The notes beneath the pieces were generated by a model. It saw nothing but the letters and a program-made list of their open reading frames with translations, ran no database searches and was not told the DNA's origin. From CALDTK01 sp965213735 (GTDB taxonomy: Bacteria > Bacteroidota > Bacteroidia > Chitinophagales > Saprospiraceae), in the NCBI GenBank assembly GCA_965213735.1, contig CBDCAB010000006.1, positions 682,001 to 746,000 on the forward strand: a stretch of DNA of 64,000 nt, read 5' to 3'. Made by a program: the position numbers and the translations under genes. Shown one piece after another: positions 26,110 to 34,831 of the stretch (position 1 is the first letter of the stretch; each line of letters begins with the position of its first letter).

Positions 26110-27372
26110 TTATCTATCCACGATCATTCCCGCACCCACTGTATTGTTGGTGCCTTCATCGATAAGTATGAAGCTGCCGGTGATGCGGTTGCGTCGGTAA
26201 GGATCGATAAACAGCGGCTTGGTGGTGCGCAGCGTTACTCGACCAATATCGTTCATGCCAATGCTGCGGTCTTCGATGTTGCGGTGAAGGGAGTTGATAT
26301 CGAGTTTGTAATGCACTTTATTAACGAGCGCACGCACTAGTTGACTCGTATGCATAATGGCATATTTGCCTCGTTCTTTAATCGGTTGATCGCTGTCAAA
26401 CCAGCAGATCATTGCTTCGATATCTTGAGTAACTGTAGGTTGATTATTTTTGCGAACAAGCATATCGCCTCTATCCACATCTATATCGTCGTCGAGGCGA
26501 ATAGTTACCGACATTGGAGGAAAGGCTTTATCAATTTCACCATCAGCGGTGTCAATACTTTTAATGGTGCTTGCAAAGCCTGAGGGCAGGGCAACAACCT
26601 TGTCGCCTTTCTTCAAAATTCCTCCAGCAACGCGGCCTGCGTAGCCTCTATAGTCATGATACTCGTCGCTATTGGGGCGAATTACGCTTTGGACAGGAAA
26701 CCGAGAATCAATAAAATTGTAATCAGAAGCTATATGAACATTTTCGAGGTAGTACATCAAGGTTGGACCTTCGTACCAGGGCATTTTTGTGGATCGATCG
26801 ACGATATTATCACCTACGAGCGCGCTTACTGGGATGAAGCTTACATCTTTTACGTCGAGTTTGGCGGCGAAGCCTTCAAATTGATCGTGTACTTCCGTAA
26901 AACGCGCTTCTGAATAATCTACGAGATCCATCTTGTTGACACATACGACGAGGTGAGGAATCTGGAGTAGACTGGCGATAATAGCGTGTCGTCGAGTTTG
27001 CTCCACGACACCATTACGAGCATCGATGAGTATGAGCGCAACATTGGCTGTTGATGCTCCAGTCACCATATTGCGGGTGTACTGAATGTGGCCGGGTGTA
27101 TCGGCAATAATAAACTTGCGTTTGGGCGTGGCAAAATATCTATACGCTACATCTATGGTGATACCTTGTTCGCGCTCGGAGCGCAGCCCATCGGTGAGCA
27201 GGGCAAGGTTGACACCCTCTTCGCCGCGGCGCAAAGAGGCCGATTCAACGGCTTCTAATTGGTCTTGAAAAATAGACTTCGAGTCGAAGAGAAGCCTGCC
27301 AATGAGGGTGGACTTGCCATCATCAACTGAACCTGCGGTGGTAAAGCGAAGAAGTTCGGTGTGCTGATCCAT
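26110..27372 (-). CDS. cysN: Sulfate adenylyltransferase subunit 1 (GTPase)
   Basis: A 420-residue translation-factor-type GTPase: P-loop G14-S21 in 'TAGSVDDGKSTLIG', 'DTPGH' at 91-95, 'NKMD' at 146-149, then beta-barrel domains. With CysD it activates sulfate to adenosine 5'-phosphosulfate, GTP hydrolysis driving the reaction. It is the plain CysN without a fused APS kinase; the kinase is separate at 28274. The gene order (minus strand) is cysC-cysD-cysN. No sulfite-producing reductase was recognised in the window, so the product is probably meant for sulfotransfer rather than assimilation. Confidence 0.96.
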   Translation of the reverse strand: MDQHTELLRFTTAGSVDDGKSTLIGRLLFDSKSIFQDQLEAVESASLRRGEEGVNLALLTDGLRSEREQGITIDVAYRYFATPKRKFIIADTPGHIQYTRNMVTGASTANVALILIDARNGVVEQTRRHAIIASLLQIPHLVVCVNKMDLVDYSEARFTEVHDQFEGFAAKLDVKDVSFIPVSALVGDNIVDRSTKMPWYEGPTLMYYLENVHIASDYNFIDSRFPVQSVIRPNSDEYHDYRGYAGRVAGGILKKGDKVVALPSGFASTIKSIDTADGEIDKAFPPMSVTIRLDDDIDVDRGDMLVRKNNQPTVTQDIEAMICWFDSDQPIKERGKYAIMHTSQLVRALVNKVHYKLDINSLHRNIEDRSIGMNDIGRVTLRTTKPLFIDPYRRNRITGSFILIDEGTNNTVGAGMIVDR

Positions 27373-27374
27373 GC

Positions 27375-28277
27375 TTAGAAGTATCCTTGTTTTTTACGAT
27401 CCTCCATGGCTGTTTCGGAGCGTTTGTCGTCGCTGCGCCCGCCGCGTTCGGTCATGCGGGTAGTGGCAATTTCAGCAATAATATCATCGAGCGTTGTGGC
27501 CTGACTCTGCCAGACTCCTGTGCAGGTGGTGTCGCCGATCGTGCGGCAGCGGACCATCATTTTCTTCACCTCTTCTTCGGGACGCTTCTCGATGTAGGGG
27601 CTGTTGGCCAGCAGCACGCCATCGCGTTCGAATACTTCGCGTTCATGCGCAAAGTACAGGCTGGGAAGCGGCACGTTTTCCTCCCGGAGGTATTGCCAAA
27701 CGTCTAACTCAGTCCAATTGGAGATAGGGAATACCCGAAAATGTTCTCCAAAATGCTTGAGACCATTAAAGAGGTTCCAAAGTTCTGGACGTTGATTTTT
27801 GGGATCCCACTGACCGAATTCGTCGCGATGACTAAAGAATCTTTCTTTGGCGCGCGCTTTCTCTTCATCGCGCCTACCGCCCCCGAGCGCCGCATCAAAC
27901 TTGCCTTTCTCTAGTTCTTCGAGTAGAGTGTGAATTTGCAGACTGTTTCGACTTGCGTTAAAACCTTGCTCTTCACGTACAGCGCCGCTATCGATAGCTT
28001 CCTGAACTTTTCCAATGACCAATCTAGCCCCATAGCGCTCCACGAGTGCGTCGCGGAAGTCGAGTGTTTCTTGAAAATTATGTCCAGTATCAACATGAAG
28101 GAGTGTAAACGGAATGCGCGCCGGATGAAAAGCTTTGGCGGCGAGGTAAACCATCAAGATGGAATCCTTTCCGCCAGAAAACAGCAGGGCGGGGTTTTGG
28201 AACTGAGCAGCTACTTCGCGCATCACATAGATCGACTCTGCTTCGAGTTCACGGATGTGGGAGAGTTGGTAGTTCAT
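27375..28277 (-). CDS. cysD: Sulfate adenylyltransferase subunit 2
   Basis: A 300-residue ATP-pyrophosphatase-fold enzyme with PP-loop 'SGGKDS' at residues 34-39, 'LHVDTGHNFQETLDFRD', 'GGGRRDEEKARAKER' and a C-terminus rich in 'ERGGRSDDK' as in bacterial CysD. It catalyses adenylyl transfer from ATP to sulfate with CysN. It overlaps cysC by four bases and is two bases from cysN, so all three are one operon. Confidence 0.97.
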   Translation of the reverse strand: MNYQLSHIRELEAESIYVMREVAAQFQNPALLFSGGKDSILMVYLAAKAFHPARIPFTLLHVDTGHNFQETLDFRDALVERYGARLVIGKVQEAIDSGAVREEQGFNASRNSLQIHTLLEELEKGKFDAALGGGRRDEEKARAKERFFSHRDEFGQWDPKNQRPELWNLFNGLKHFGEHFRVFPISNWTELDVWQYLREENVPLPSLYFAHEREVFERDGVLLANSPYIEKRPEEEVKKMMVRCRTIGDTTCTGVWQSQATTLDDIIAEIATTRMTERGGRSDDKRSETAMEDRKKQGYF

Positions 28278-28888
28278 TTTTCAGAATTGATTTGGCCGAC
28301 GCGTTCGATGATATACTCAACCAGGGTTTTGGCGGAAGCATCAACAGTCTCATCGGCAGTATTGATCTCCAACTCGGGCTCCTCTGGCTCCTCGTAGGGT
28401 GAGTCTATGCCTGTAAAGCCTTTGAGGTCGCCGGAGCGTGCTTTGGCGTAAAGCCCTTTAACGTCGCGCTGTTCACAGGTCGCTAAATCTGCGGCAACGT
28501 ATACTATGACTAAATCCTCGTCGCCTATAATTTCTCGGGCCGTGTCACGCATCGCTTTAGTAGGACTCACGAAGCTGCACAAGGTGACAAATCCGGTTTG
28601 AACGAAGAGCTTGGCGAGTTCAGCGACGCGACGGTTGCTCTCTGTGCGGTCGGCGAGTGAGAACTCGAGATCGGAGTTGAGGCCGCTGCGGACGTTGTCG
28701 CCATCGAGCACACGAACTTGGTAGCCTTTGTCGAAAAGTCGGCGCTCGGCGGCTGCGGCAATGGTGCTTTTCCCAGATCCGCTGAGGCCTGTGAGCCAAA
28801 CTACGAGTCCGCGATGTTGCGAGCGCTTTTCGCGCTGCTGTCGCTGCACGAGTTCATCGAAGATGGGATGGATATTATCGGTACTCAC
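28274..28888 (-). CDS. cysC: Adenylylsulfate (APS) kinase
   Basis: A 204-residue kinase with P-loop 'GLSGSGKST' at 34-42, 'LDGDNVRSGLNSDLEFS' and 'FVSPTKAMRD'. It phosphorylates APS to PAPS, the sulfate donor. It is a stand-alone kinase and overlaps cysD and the DUF2061 gene by four bases each. The sulfotransferase at 43559 is the evident PAPS consumer in the window. Confidence 0.96.
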   Translation of the reverse strand: MSTDNIHPIFDELVQRQQREKRSQHRGLVVWLTGLSGSGKSTIAAAAERRLFDKGYQVRVLDGDNVRSGLNSDLEFSLADRTESNRRVAELAKLFVQTGFVTLCSFVSPTKAMRDTAREIIGDEDLVIVYVAADLATCEQRDVKGLYAKARSGDLKGFTGIDSPYEEPEEPELEINTADETVDASAKTLVEYIIERVGQINSEK

Positions 28889-29166
28889 TCTTCAAAATTT
28901 TTAGGAGAACGCAGGGGATCGGGCTTTGCGTTGGGCTTGATGACTTTGCGAACAGTACCTCTCGGCACGAGTTGCCACGCGCGCTCGTGGAGGTAGTAGA
29001 GAATGAGTTTGCCGACAAATTCGACTGCTCCAAAAGAAAAAGCGAGGGTTGGATCGCCGGTGTACCACCATGCCGCGGCGACGAGTGTGCCGGTGGCGAT
29101 GATGCGCCAGGTGAGCCCCTTGAGAATCGACCTGAGGTGAGACTCCTGGTAGGGAGGTGTAGGCAT
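28885..29166 (-). CDS. DUF2061 membrane protein
   Basis: A 93-residue protein with 'KGLTWRIIATGTLVAAAWW' and 'FGAVEFVGKLILYYLHERAW', the DUF2061 pattern: two membrane helices and a basic C-terminal tail. The biochemical role of the family is not known to me, but small DUF2061 genes accompany sulfate-activation genes in many Bacteroidota and proteobacteria. Here it overlaps cysC by four bases and is three bases after the epimerase gene, so it is part of the operon. A role in sulfate or PAPS handling is inference from position. Confidence 0.85.
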   Translation of the reverse strand: MPTPPYQESHLRSILKGLTWRIIATGTLVAAAWWYTGDPTLAFSFGAVEFVGKLILYYLHERAWQLVPRGTVRKVIKPNAKPDPLRSPKNFEE

Positions 29167-29169
29167 TAT

Positions 29170-30273
29170 TTAGTTGCTGAATTCGGCGAGGAGAATTTCG
29201 GTGATTCGCTCGCTTGCATGTCCATCCCAAAGCGGTGGGATGATTCCACGTTTTGCGCGCCCAGCAAGTATCTCATCGAGTGCGTTGATGACTTTGGTAG
29301 GATCGAGGTCGGCCATGAGCGTATTGGTGCCGAGTTCGGTAGTGATAGGGCGCTCGGTAGTGTCGCGAAAGGTGAGGCACGGCACCTGGAGGTAGGTCGT
29401 TTCTTCCTGAATACCGCCCGAATCGGTAATAATGAGTCGAGCATTATCCATAAGGTGCAGGAACTCTAAGTAGCCTTGGGGTGGCAGGATGTGCAGGTTG
29501 CTAATCGCCTCGAGTCGCGCAGTGAGCTTGTGTTGTTTAAAGCTATTCGCCGTGCGTGGGTGCATCGGGAATACGATTGGCAAGCGCTGAGCCGATGCTT
29601 CGAATATTTCGAGGATACTTTCTAGTCCTGCTGCATCGTCGACATTAGCCGGACGGTGCATGGTAGTGAGCATGTACTGTTTTGGCGAAAGCTGTAAGGT
29701 ATCGAGTATGGTGACCGACTTAGCGCGTTGGCGGAAGTGGATGAGGCTATCGATCATAACGTTGCCGACGAAGTGTATGCCTTTGCTGGTAGCATTTTCG
29801 CGGGCTAGGTTGACGAGACCACTGTGTTCGGTGATGAAGTGGTACTGGCAGATGGCGTCGGTGACGACTCGATTGACTTCTTCGGGCATTGAGCGATCGC
29901 CCGACCGCAGCCCAGCTTCGACATGCGCCACGGGAATGCCTTGTTTGACGGCGACGAGGGTACATGCAGTGGTGGCATTGACATCGCCGACGACGAGGAC
30001 GAGGTCGGGCTTTTCCTCTGCGAGCACCTCCTCGAATTTGAGCATGACGTTGGCCTTTTGGTAGGTGTGTGAGCCGCCTCCGATGCCGAGGTAATGGTGT
30101 GGTTTGGGAAGGCCGAGTTGGTTGAAGAACACGTCGCTCATGCGCTCGTCGTAATGCTGGCCGGTGTGGACGATACGGCTGTCGATGCGTTGGGAGTTGA
30201 CGAAAGCCCGGTGCAGCGGAGCGACTTTCATGAAGTTGGGGCGTGCGCCGACGACGGAGAGTATTTTGGGCAT
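29170..30273 (-). CDS. wecB: Non-hydrolysing UDP-GlcNAc 2-epimerase (WecB/WbpI family)
   Basis: A 367-residue GT-B-fold epimerase: 'SVVGARPNFMKVAPLHRA', 'IVHTGQHYDERMSD', 'VVGDVNATTACTLVA', 'HVEAGLRSGDRSMPEEVNR' and 'ITDSGGIQEET'. It interconverts UDP-GlcNAc and UDP-ManNAc, or the 2,3-diacetamido glucuronate to mannuronate if it is a WbpI. Given wbpB, wbpD and wbpE in the same locus, the WbpI reaction is attractive, but sequence by eye cannot separate the two. Normal length, no missing motif. Confidence 0.92.
   Translation of the reverse strand: MPKILSVVGARPNFMKVAPLHRAFVNSQRIDSRIVHTGQHYDERMSDVFFNQLGLPKPHHYLGIGGGSHTYQKANVMLKFEEVLAEEKPDLVLVVGDVNATTACTLVAVKQGIPVAHVEAGLRSGDRSMPEEVNRVVTDAICQYHFITEHSGLVNLARENATSKGIHFVGNVMIDSLIHFRQRAKSVTILDTLQLSPKQYMLTTMHRPANVDDAAGLESILEIFEASAQRLPIVFPMHPRTANSFKQHKLTARLEAISNLHILPPQGYLEFLHLMDNARLIITDSGGIQEETTYLQVPCLTFRDTTERPITTELGTNTLMADLDPTKVINALDEILAGRAKRGIIPPLWDGHASERITEILLAEFSN
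29679..29692 (+). repeat. 14-base repeated motif, exact copy
   Basis: GTTTTGGCGAAAGC inside the 2-epimerase gene, antisense; the gene reads 'LSPKQ'. Confidence 0.85.
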
Positions 30274-30297
30274 GGGGTCGAAATTCTAGGCGCGAAC

Positions 30298-31482
30298 CTA
30301 GATGAATTCGAGTAAGGGGAAGGCGCCCACTAGAGGTTGGGGATCGGTGTCAAGCCATCGCCGAAGAATCGTGGCATAAATGGATCTAAAGTCGATTGTC
30401 ATATCTAAATCTCCATCATTATCAGCAGCGATATTAGGTCGCAGTGAGGCTACTGTTGCGGGTTGAACCTTTCCGCCAATAAGCCACGCTAAGTTAGCTT
30501 TGCCGTGGTCGGTCCCGCCACTTTTATTTTCTTCGATTCTTCTGCCAAATTCACTAAAAGTAAGGATAAGCGTATCATCAAAAAGCTTGGCCTCTTGCAG
30601 CTGTCGAACGAACGCACTTATACCTTGACTATACTCTTCGATTAAGTTGGCGTGACGCCCCAGTTGACCAGCGTGCGTATCGAAGCCGCCCATACTTGCG
30701 TAGTAGATATCGGTTTGGGTGCCTGCCAGCATAAGTCCGGCAATGTTTTTTAATTGGTTGCCTAAGCCCGATTGTGGAAAGCTGACTGAAGTCTTTGATT
30801 TATGGTGTTGCTGCAGCAGGTAAGCAGTGCTTGCGCGGGTGTCGGTTAAAACTTTAGAAATATAATCATCGGGAGGAAGCGCTACAGCCTGAGCTGCTGC
30901 GCTATCGAGCGGCTCGAGGTATTGTGCTGTGCGAGCGAGCTTGCCATAGGCATAAGCGGATGATTGCTCGCTGCGAAGGGCCAAAGGAACCTCGAGATTT
31001 AATGTAAGCGCTTTGTAGGGGGCGGCGCCGGCACACTCGTTGTCGAGGTAGCGGCCTAGCCAACCTGATGATTGACCGGCTAGTTCGAGACTTGCACTCT
31101 CCCAAACATTGAGGCTGCGGAAGTGGGAGCGGTGAGGATTGGGGTAGCCCACGCCTTGAACCACATGCAAATGACCAGCATCGAGGAGTTGTGCAAGCGG
31201 GGCAGCTGCTGGATGCCAGGCCAATCCGGGAGCTATGCGCGGAGCAGCCAATTTGTCGAGCGCCAACTGGGGTCGTAGCTCGCGGTAATAGGGATCATCG
31301 ATTGGGGCGATGAGGTTGAGGCCATCATTGCCACCTGAAAGTTGCAGAATAACGAGTTTGCGACGACCGGCGATGGGCGAAATACGATTGGCCGCACTAG
31401 CGAGCCAACTCGGCAGCAGTGGAGTAGCAGCTGCGACTATACCAGCATGGCGCAGAAAGGCACGTCTTGAGGATCTAGGCAT
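30298..31482 (-). CDS. DUF1501 protein with Tat-type signal
   Basis: A 394-residue DUF1501 protein. The N-terminus 'SRRAFLRHAG' is a twin-arginine-like signal followed by a hydrophobic stretch. 'LVILQLSGGNDGLNLIAP' and 'TLILTFSEFGRRIEENKSGGTDHGKAN' are the family hallmarks, an alkaline-phosphatase-like fold (sulfatase relative). It is expected to be exported. It overlaps the DUF1800 gene by eight bases; the two are an almost invariant pair in many phyla with unproven function. Its place inside the polysaccharide operon may be chance or point to a role on the polymer. Confidence 0.92.
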   Translation of the reverse strand: MPRSSRRAFLRHAGIVAAATPLLPSWLASAANRISPIAGRRKLVILQLSGGNDGLNLIAPIDDPYYRELRPQLALDKLAAPRIAPGLAWHPAAAPLAQLLDAGHLHVVQGVGYPNPHRSHFRSLNVWESASLELAGQSSGWLGRYLDNECAGAAPYKALTLNLEVPLALRSEQSSAYAYGKLARTAQYLEPLDSAAAQAVALPPDDYISKVLTDTRASTAYLLQQHHKSKTSVSFPQSGLGNQLKNIAGLMLAGTQTDIYYASMGGFDTHAGQLGRHANLIEEYSQGISAFVRQLQEAKLFDDTLILTFSEFGRRIEENKSGGTDHGKANLAWLIGGKVQPATVASLRPNIAADNDGDLDMTIDFRSIYATILRRWLDTDPQPLVGAFPLLEFI

Positions 31483-32701
31483 ATTGGTAGCGGCTGTGGG
31501 ATGCTAAGGCTAAGGGATCAGGGGTGAGATTAGGATGGCCGAGCAAGCAAATCGACAAGTCTTTGTCGCCCCGCATTTTATCTACGGATGCTGCGGCAAA
31601 TCCTTGCAAACCTTCAAAACTTTCATTTGGACCTTTCATCAAGAGCTTCGTGGTACCAGTGATGGGAGGCATGAGCTGGCGAAAGGGTAGGGTAGCGGAG
31701 GATATCCATGCTTTGCCGCCCGGCCAACCCGCGACACTTGGCGGAGCTAGAAGTAATTCTCCATTAAATCTTGCAAAGTTGACAAAGCGGTCGGTGTTAG
31801 TAGGTAGCGGAGCTTCGAGTTGTCTGGCCCACATCACCAGCAAATCCGTTGGACTCTTGACTTTCCTTCCCACTAGATCGGGATGATAAAAATCATCATC
31901 TAGCAGAATACTTTTGAGCCAAGGTATAATCTCGTAATTACTAGCAAATAAAACTTTTGAGTGGCGCTCAACAATGGCAGGTGTTGGCAGATGATCAGTC
32001 AGGTAACTCCACAGCTTTCTGGTGAGAAAGCGTGCAGTGCGTTCGTCGTCGACAATTAAATTTAATGCTTCTAAACCTGAGAAGTTACGGGTAATTCCAA
32101 AAATGGTTTTATCTCCAGTATCTATCTGACCTCGACGCAAGAAGAAGTTTTCCTCTGCGTCCAGGCCCCAGCCTGCAAATGATCGAGCAAGGCCTTTTAC
32201 ATCTGCTTCTGTATAATGTTCAATGCCAACGGTAAACAGCTCTAAGATTTCACGAGCAAAATTTTCATTTGGGTAATCTTTACGTATAGAATTGGCATTG
32301 AGGTAGCGCATTAAGGCTGTATCTGTCGCCATACCTAATAAAAGGGTTCTAAAGTTGCCTAGGGCATTGATTCTAATTAAGTTGAGATAATCGAGTGCTA
32401 TATTAGCTCGAATGGGTAAGCAAGCAAAGTGATCGTGCCAGAACATAGACATCCGTTCGAGCACAGCATCAGATGTTGGGTTGGCCATGCGCCTCATCCA
32501 GTCTGCACGTAGGGCATACATCTCTTGCTTAGCAATTTCGGCGGGGACAGGCATCTTGAGCAGCGACTCACGTTCAGCTGTAGGAGCCAGCAAGCTTGCT
32601 ACCGCCTCTGCTCTCTTACGACCTTTGACCTTACGGTAAACGCGCGGCGAGAGGCCGAAGCCAATGCGGTTGTATAGATGTACCAGGTGTGATGGAGTCA
32701 C
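31475..32701 (-). CDS. DUF1800 protein
   Basis: A 408-residue helical protein: 'LYNRIGFGLSPRVYR', 'MSMFWHDHFACL', 'NENFAREILELFTVGI', 'GLARSFAGW' and 'DLLVMWARQL' are DUF1800 motifs. I see no clear signal peptide, although its partner DUF1501 is probably exported; the start could be misplaced. Function unknown. It sits between the short sugar transferase (32715) and DUF1501. Confidence 0.9.
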   Translation of the reverse strand: MTPSHLVHLYNRIGFGLSPRVYRKVKGRKRAEAVASLLAPTAERESLLKMPVPAEIAKQEMYALRADWMRRMANPTSDAVLERMSMFWHDHFACLPIRANIALDYLNLIRINALGNFRTLLLGMATDTALMRYLNANSIRKDYPNENFAREILELFTVGIEHYTEADVKGLARSFAGWGLDAEENFFLRRGQIDTGDKTIFGITRNFSGLEALNLIVDDERTARFLTRKLWSYLTDHLPTPAIVERHSKVLFASNYEIIPWLKSILLDDDFYHPDLVGRKVKSPTDLLVMWARQLEAPLPTNTDRFVNFARFNGELLLAPPSVAGWPGGKAWISSATLPFRQLMPPITGTTKLLMKGPNESFEGLQGFAAASVDKMRGDKDLSICLLGHPNLTPDPLALASHSRYQYA

Positions 32702-32714
32702 GGCAAGAGGTCTT

Positions 32715-33380
32715 CTACTTAAACGCTGTTTGGGAGCTTAAGTATACTTCGGCGTCCAAAATAGCGGGCCGGGGCGGCAGATCAGTAAATAGCTTCTGCG
32801 CCCAGTCTGTTTTCGAATCTACCAGCGAAAGAGCTGTGCCGATTAGGATTTTCGTATCTGTCACTAGCCCTCGATTGTTTCGATACCAGATTTCGAGTTG
32901 ACCTTTATATGGATAGATAGCTCGTTGATAGTATTCTCGTGGCGGTATACCTAGCTCGGTTGCTGCCGATACTAAAGCCTCTTCATCACGATAAACCAGG
33001 CTTCCGATGCCAGTTATACCTGGGCGGCTTTGGTAGATTACTTCTTGCGCCTCGGCACTGTACATCGCAAAGCTGACGGGCATGAGTGGGCGAGGGCCAA
33101 CTAAGCTTATATCACCCAAAATTACATTTATGATTTGTGGCAGTTCATTCAATTTGGTTCTGCGCAGAAAATGCCCCATCGGGGTGACCCGTGGATCATT
33201 TCGGAGCGTGATGTCACCAGTACCGATATTGGGCGAATTTTTCAGCATCGTCGAAAATTTAAAGATGTTGAAGAGTTCGCGATGATATCCTAGTCGAGCC
33301 TGCTTATAGAAGACCTCTCCCTCTCCAGTGAGGGCAAGCCCCAGCATGATTGGGAGGAATACTGGGCTGAGAATGAGCAA
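32715..33380 (-). CDS. Short sugar transferase (PglC-like phosphoglycosyltransferase)
   Basis: At least 221 residues of a bacterial sugar transferase without the large N-terminal membrane domain: 'GEGEVFYKQARLGYHRELFNIFKFSTM', 'RRTKLNELPQIINV', 'GDISLVGPRPLMP'. The TTG at 33380 cuts into the N-terminal membrane helix. The frame continues upstream with 'YLLIKRCADFAAAVVG', which is typical family sequence, so the real start is probably about 15-25 codons upstream near or inside the end of the dehydratase gene, perhaps with a rare start codon. It transfers a sugar-1-phosphate to undecaprenyl phosphate. Next to a 4,6-dehydratase and a LegC-type aminotransferase, its substrate may be a 4-amino-4,6-dideoxy-HexNAc. 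Confidence 0.88.
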   Translation of the reverse strand: MLILSPVFLPIMLGLALTGEGEVFYKQARLGYHRELFNIFKFSTMLKNSPNIGTGDITLRNDPRVTPMGHFLRRTKLNELPQIINVILGDISLVGPRPLMPVSFAMYSAEAQEVIYQSRPGITGIGSLVYRDEEALVSAATELGIPPREYYQRAIYPYKGQLEIWYRNNRGLVTDTKILIGTALSLVDSKTDWAQKLFTDLPPRPAILDAEVYLSSQTAFK

Positions 33381-33433
33381 GCCAACAACTGCAGCTGCAA
33401 AATCTGCACATCTTTTAATTAGGAGATAGATAC

Positions 33434-34639
33434 CTACATTTTTTGATCGAGTGATTTTCCAGTTTCGATATGATCGAAGCCTGGAATTAGTTCTGCCATA
33501 GCCTCTACAACATCAGCTTTGGTGGTTTCTGCTTTCGCAAAAACCTGAAGTAATTTGGCGATGGTGCGTTCGATATCACTGAGGCTGGGACGAAAGGCAT
33601 CTTTAATAACTCCTAGCTGTGCGAAACTCGTTAGGTCGAGTGTTTCTGCCTCAGTATAGAATTCCTCAAAATCTTTCTCTCCGCTGGTATCTGAGCTGAA
33701 GTAGTAGACAGGATAAGGCTTACCTGGCGTCCACTCTGCGGCGGCTTCACGTGCAGCTTGTTCGGTTGGATACTGCTGGGGAGTGAGATCATGAGCGCCC
33801 AGGTATGCATCTGCGATGGTAGAGAAAGTCATCATCTGTTCCTGGCCCAACTTTGGGAAGAAGATGTCCCCAGATTGGCCGCAGATGCAGGCAAGAAGAC
33901 AAAGCTGACCACTTTCATCAGGCGAAACGAAGTAACGTTTCACATCACTAGGACTGCTAAGCGGTTGGCGGCGCATCAGTCGTTCGTTGAAGCCGAACAA
34001 TAAACTTCCATTACTAAAAGCCACGTTTGCAAACCGGGCAGTGGTAATATGCATATCTTCTGAATAGGCTAAAATAGCCTCTTCCATCAGCTTTTTGCTC
34101 GCGCCCATAACGTTGACTGGATTTGCCGCTTTATCCGTGCTCACACAAAAAAAGCGATCAGGTTTTAATGCAAGCAGCGTATCGAGCAGGTGTTTGGCAT
34201 CGATGACATTATTGCGGATCATAGCTTCAATAGAATAATGATCTTTTTCGCTGCGCACATGCTTATGAGCGGCAAAGTTGGCCACAATATCAAAGCGAGG
34301 ATCATTAGCCAGTAGCTTATGGAAAACCTCACTTGCATAGCTGATGGGATAGGTTCGGTATTCGCTCGGCACCTCCATCTTGGCGCGCGAGCGAAGGTCG
34401 CGGGTGAGCTCAGTAAGTCCGTTTTCATTGGTATCTACTACAACCAAACCAGCTGGATGGTACTTTAACAGAGCCCGAATAAAGCTGGAGCCAATCGTTC
34501 CTGCTCCGCCGATCACAAGGACGCGTTTGCCTCTAATTCTTTCACGCAAGAGGTGATCGTTAGCTGCCAGGTCCTTGGCAAACAAACTTTCAGCACGTTT
34601 GGTAATGTGCTCTTCTACAAAATGATCAATATTGAGCAA
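33434..34639 (-). CDS. UDP-sugar 4,6-dehydratase (CapD/WbpM/PglF family)
   Basis: A 401-residue extended SDR. The nucleotide motif is 'GGAGTIG' at residues 44-50 and the active-site region is 'STDKAANPVNVMGASKK', with Met178 and Lys182 in an MxxxK arrangement as known for the WbpM/CapD group. It has about 40 extra N-terminal residues and a C-terminal extension with 'KPYPVYYFSSDTSGEK'. It would make a UDP-4-keto-6-deoxy-HexNAc, the substrate for the aminotransferase at 34832. It lacks the large membrane domain of WbpM. Confidence 0.85.
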   Translation of the reverse strand: MLNIDHFVEEHITKRAESLFAKDLAANDHLLRERIRGKRVLVIGGAGTIGSSFIRALLKYHPAGLVVVDTNENGLTELTRDLRSRAKMEVPSEYRTYPISYASEVFHKLLANDPRFDIVANFAAHKHVRSEKDHYSIEAMIRNNVIDAKHLLDTLLALKPDRFFCVSTDKAANPVNVMGASKKLMEEAILAYSEDMHITTARFANVAFSNGSLLFGFNERLMRRQPLSSPSDVKRYFVSPDESGQLCLLACICGQSGDIFFPKLGQEQMMTFSTIADAYLGAHDLTPQQYPTEQAAREAAAEWTPGKPYPVYYFSSDTSGEKDFEEFYTEAETLDLTSFAQLGVIKDAFRPSLSDIERTIAKLLQVFAKAETTKADVVEAMAELIPGFDHIETGKSLDQKM

Positions 34640-34831
34640 AGGGAGGCGTTGTGGTCGTAGTCGAGGATGAGAGAGGAGCTAGCATCGTTATCGCGCAAAG
34701 TTGAGTATCTCTGTCACGTACAGCTTGGCCTGCTAGCTATGCATTTAAGGATATCTCTTTCTAGAGGTAATTTGCATTCAGATGAGAAGTCATGCTTGCA
34801 GTCAATATAGCTGTTAAATCGTAGCTATGGA

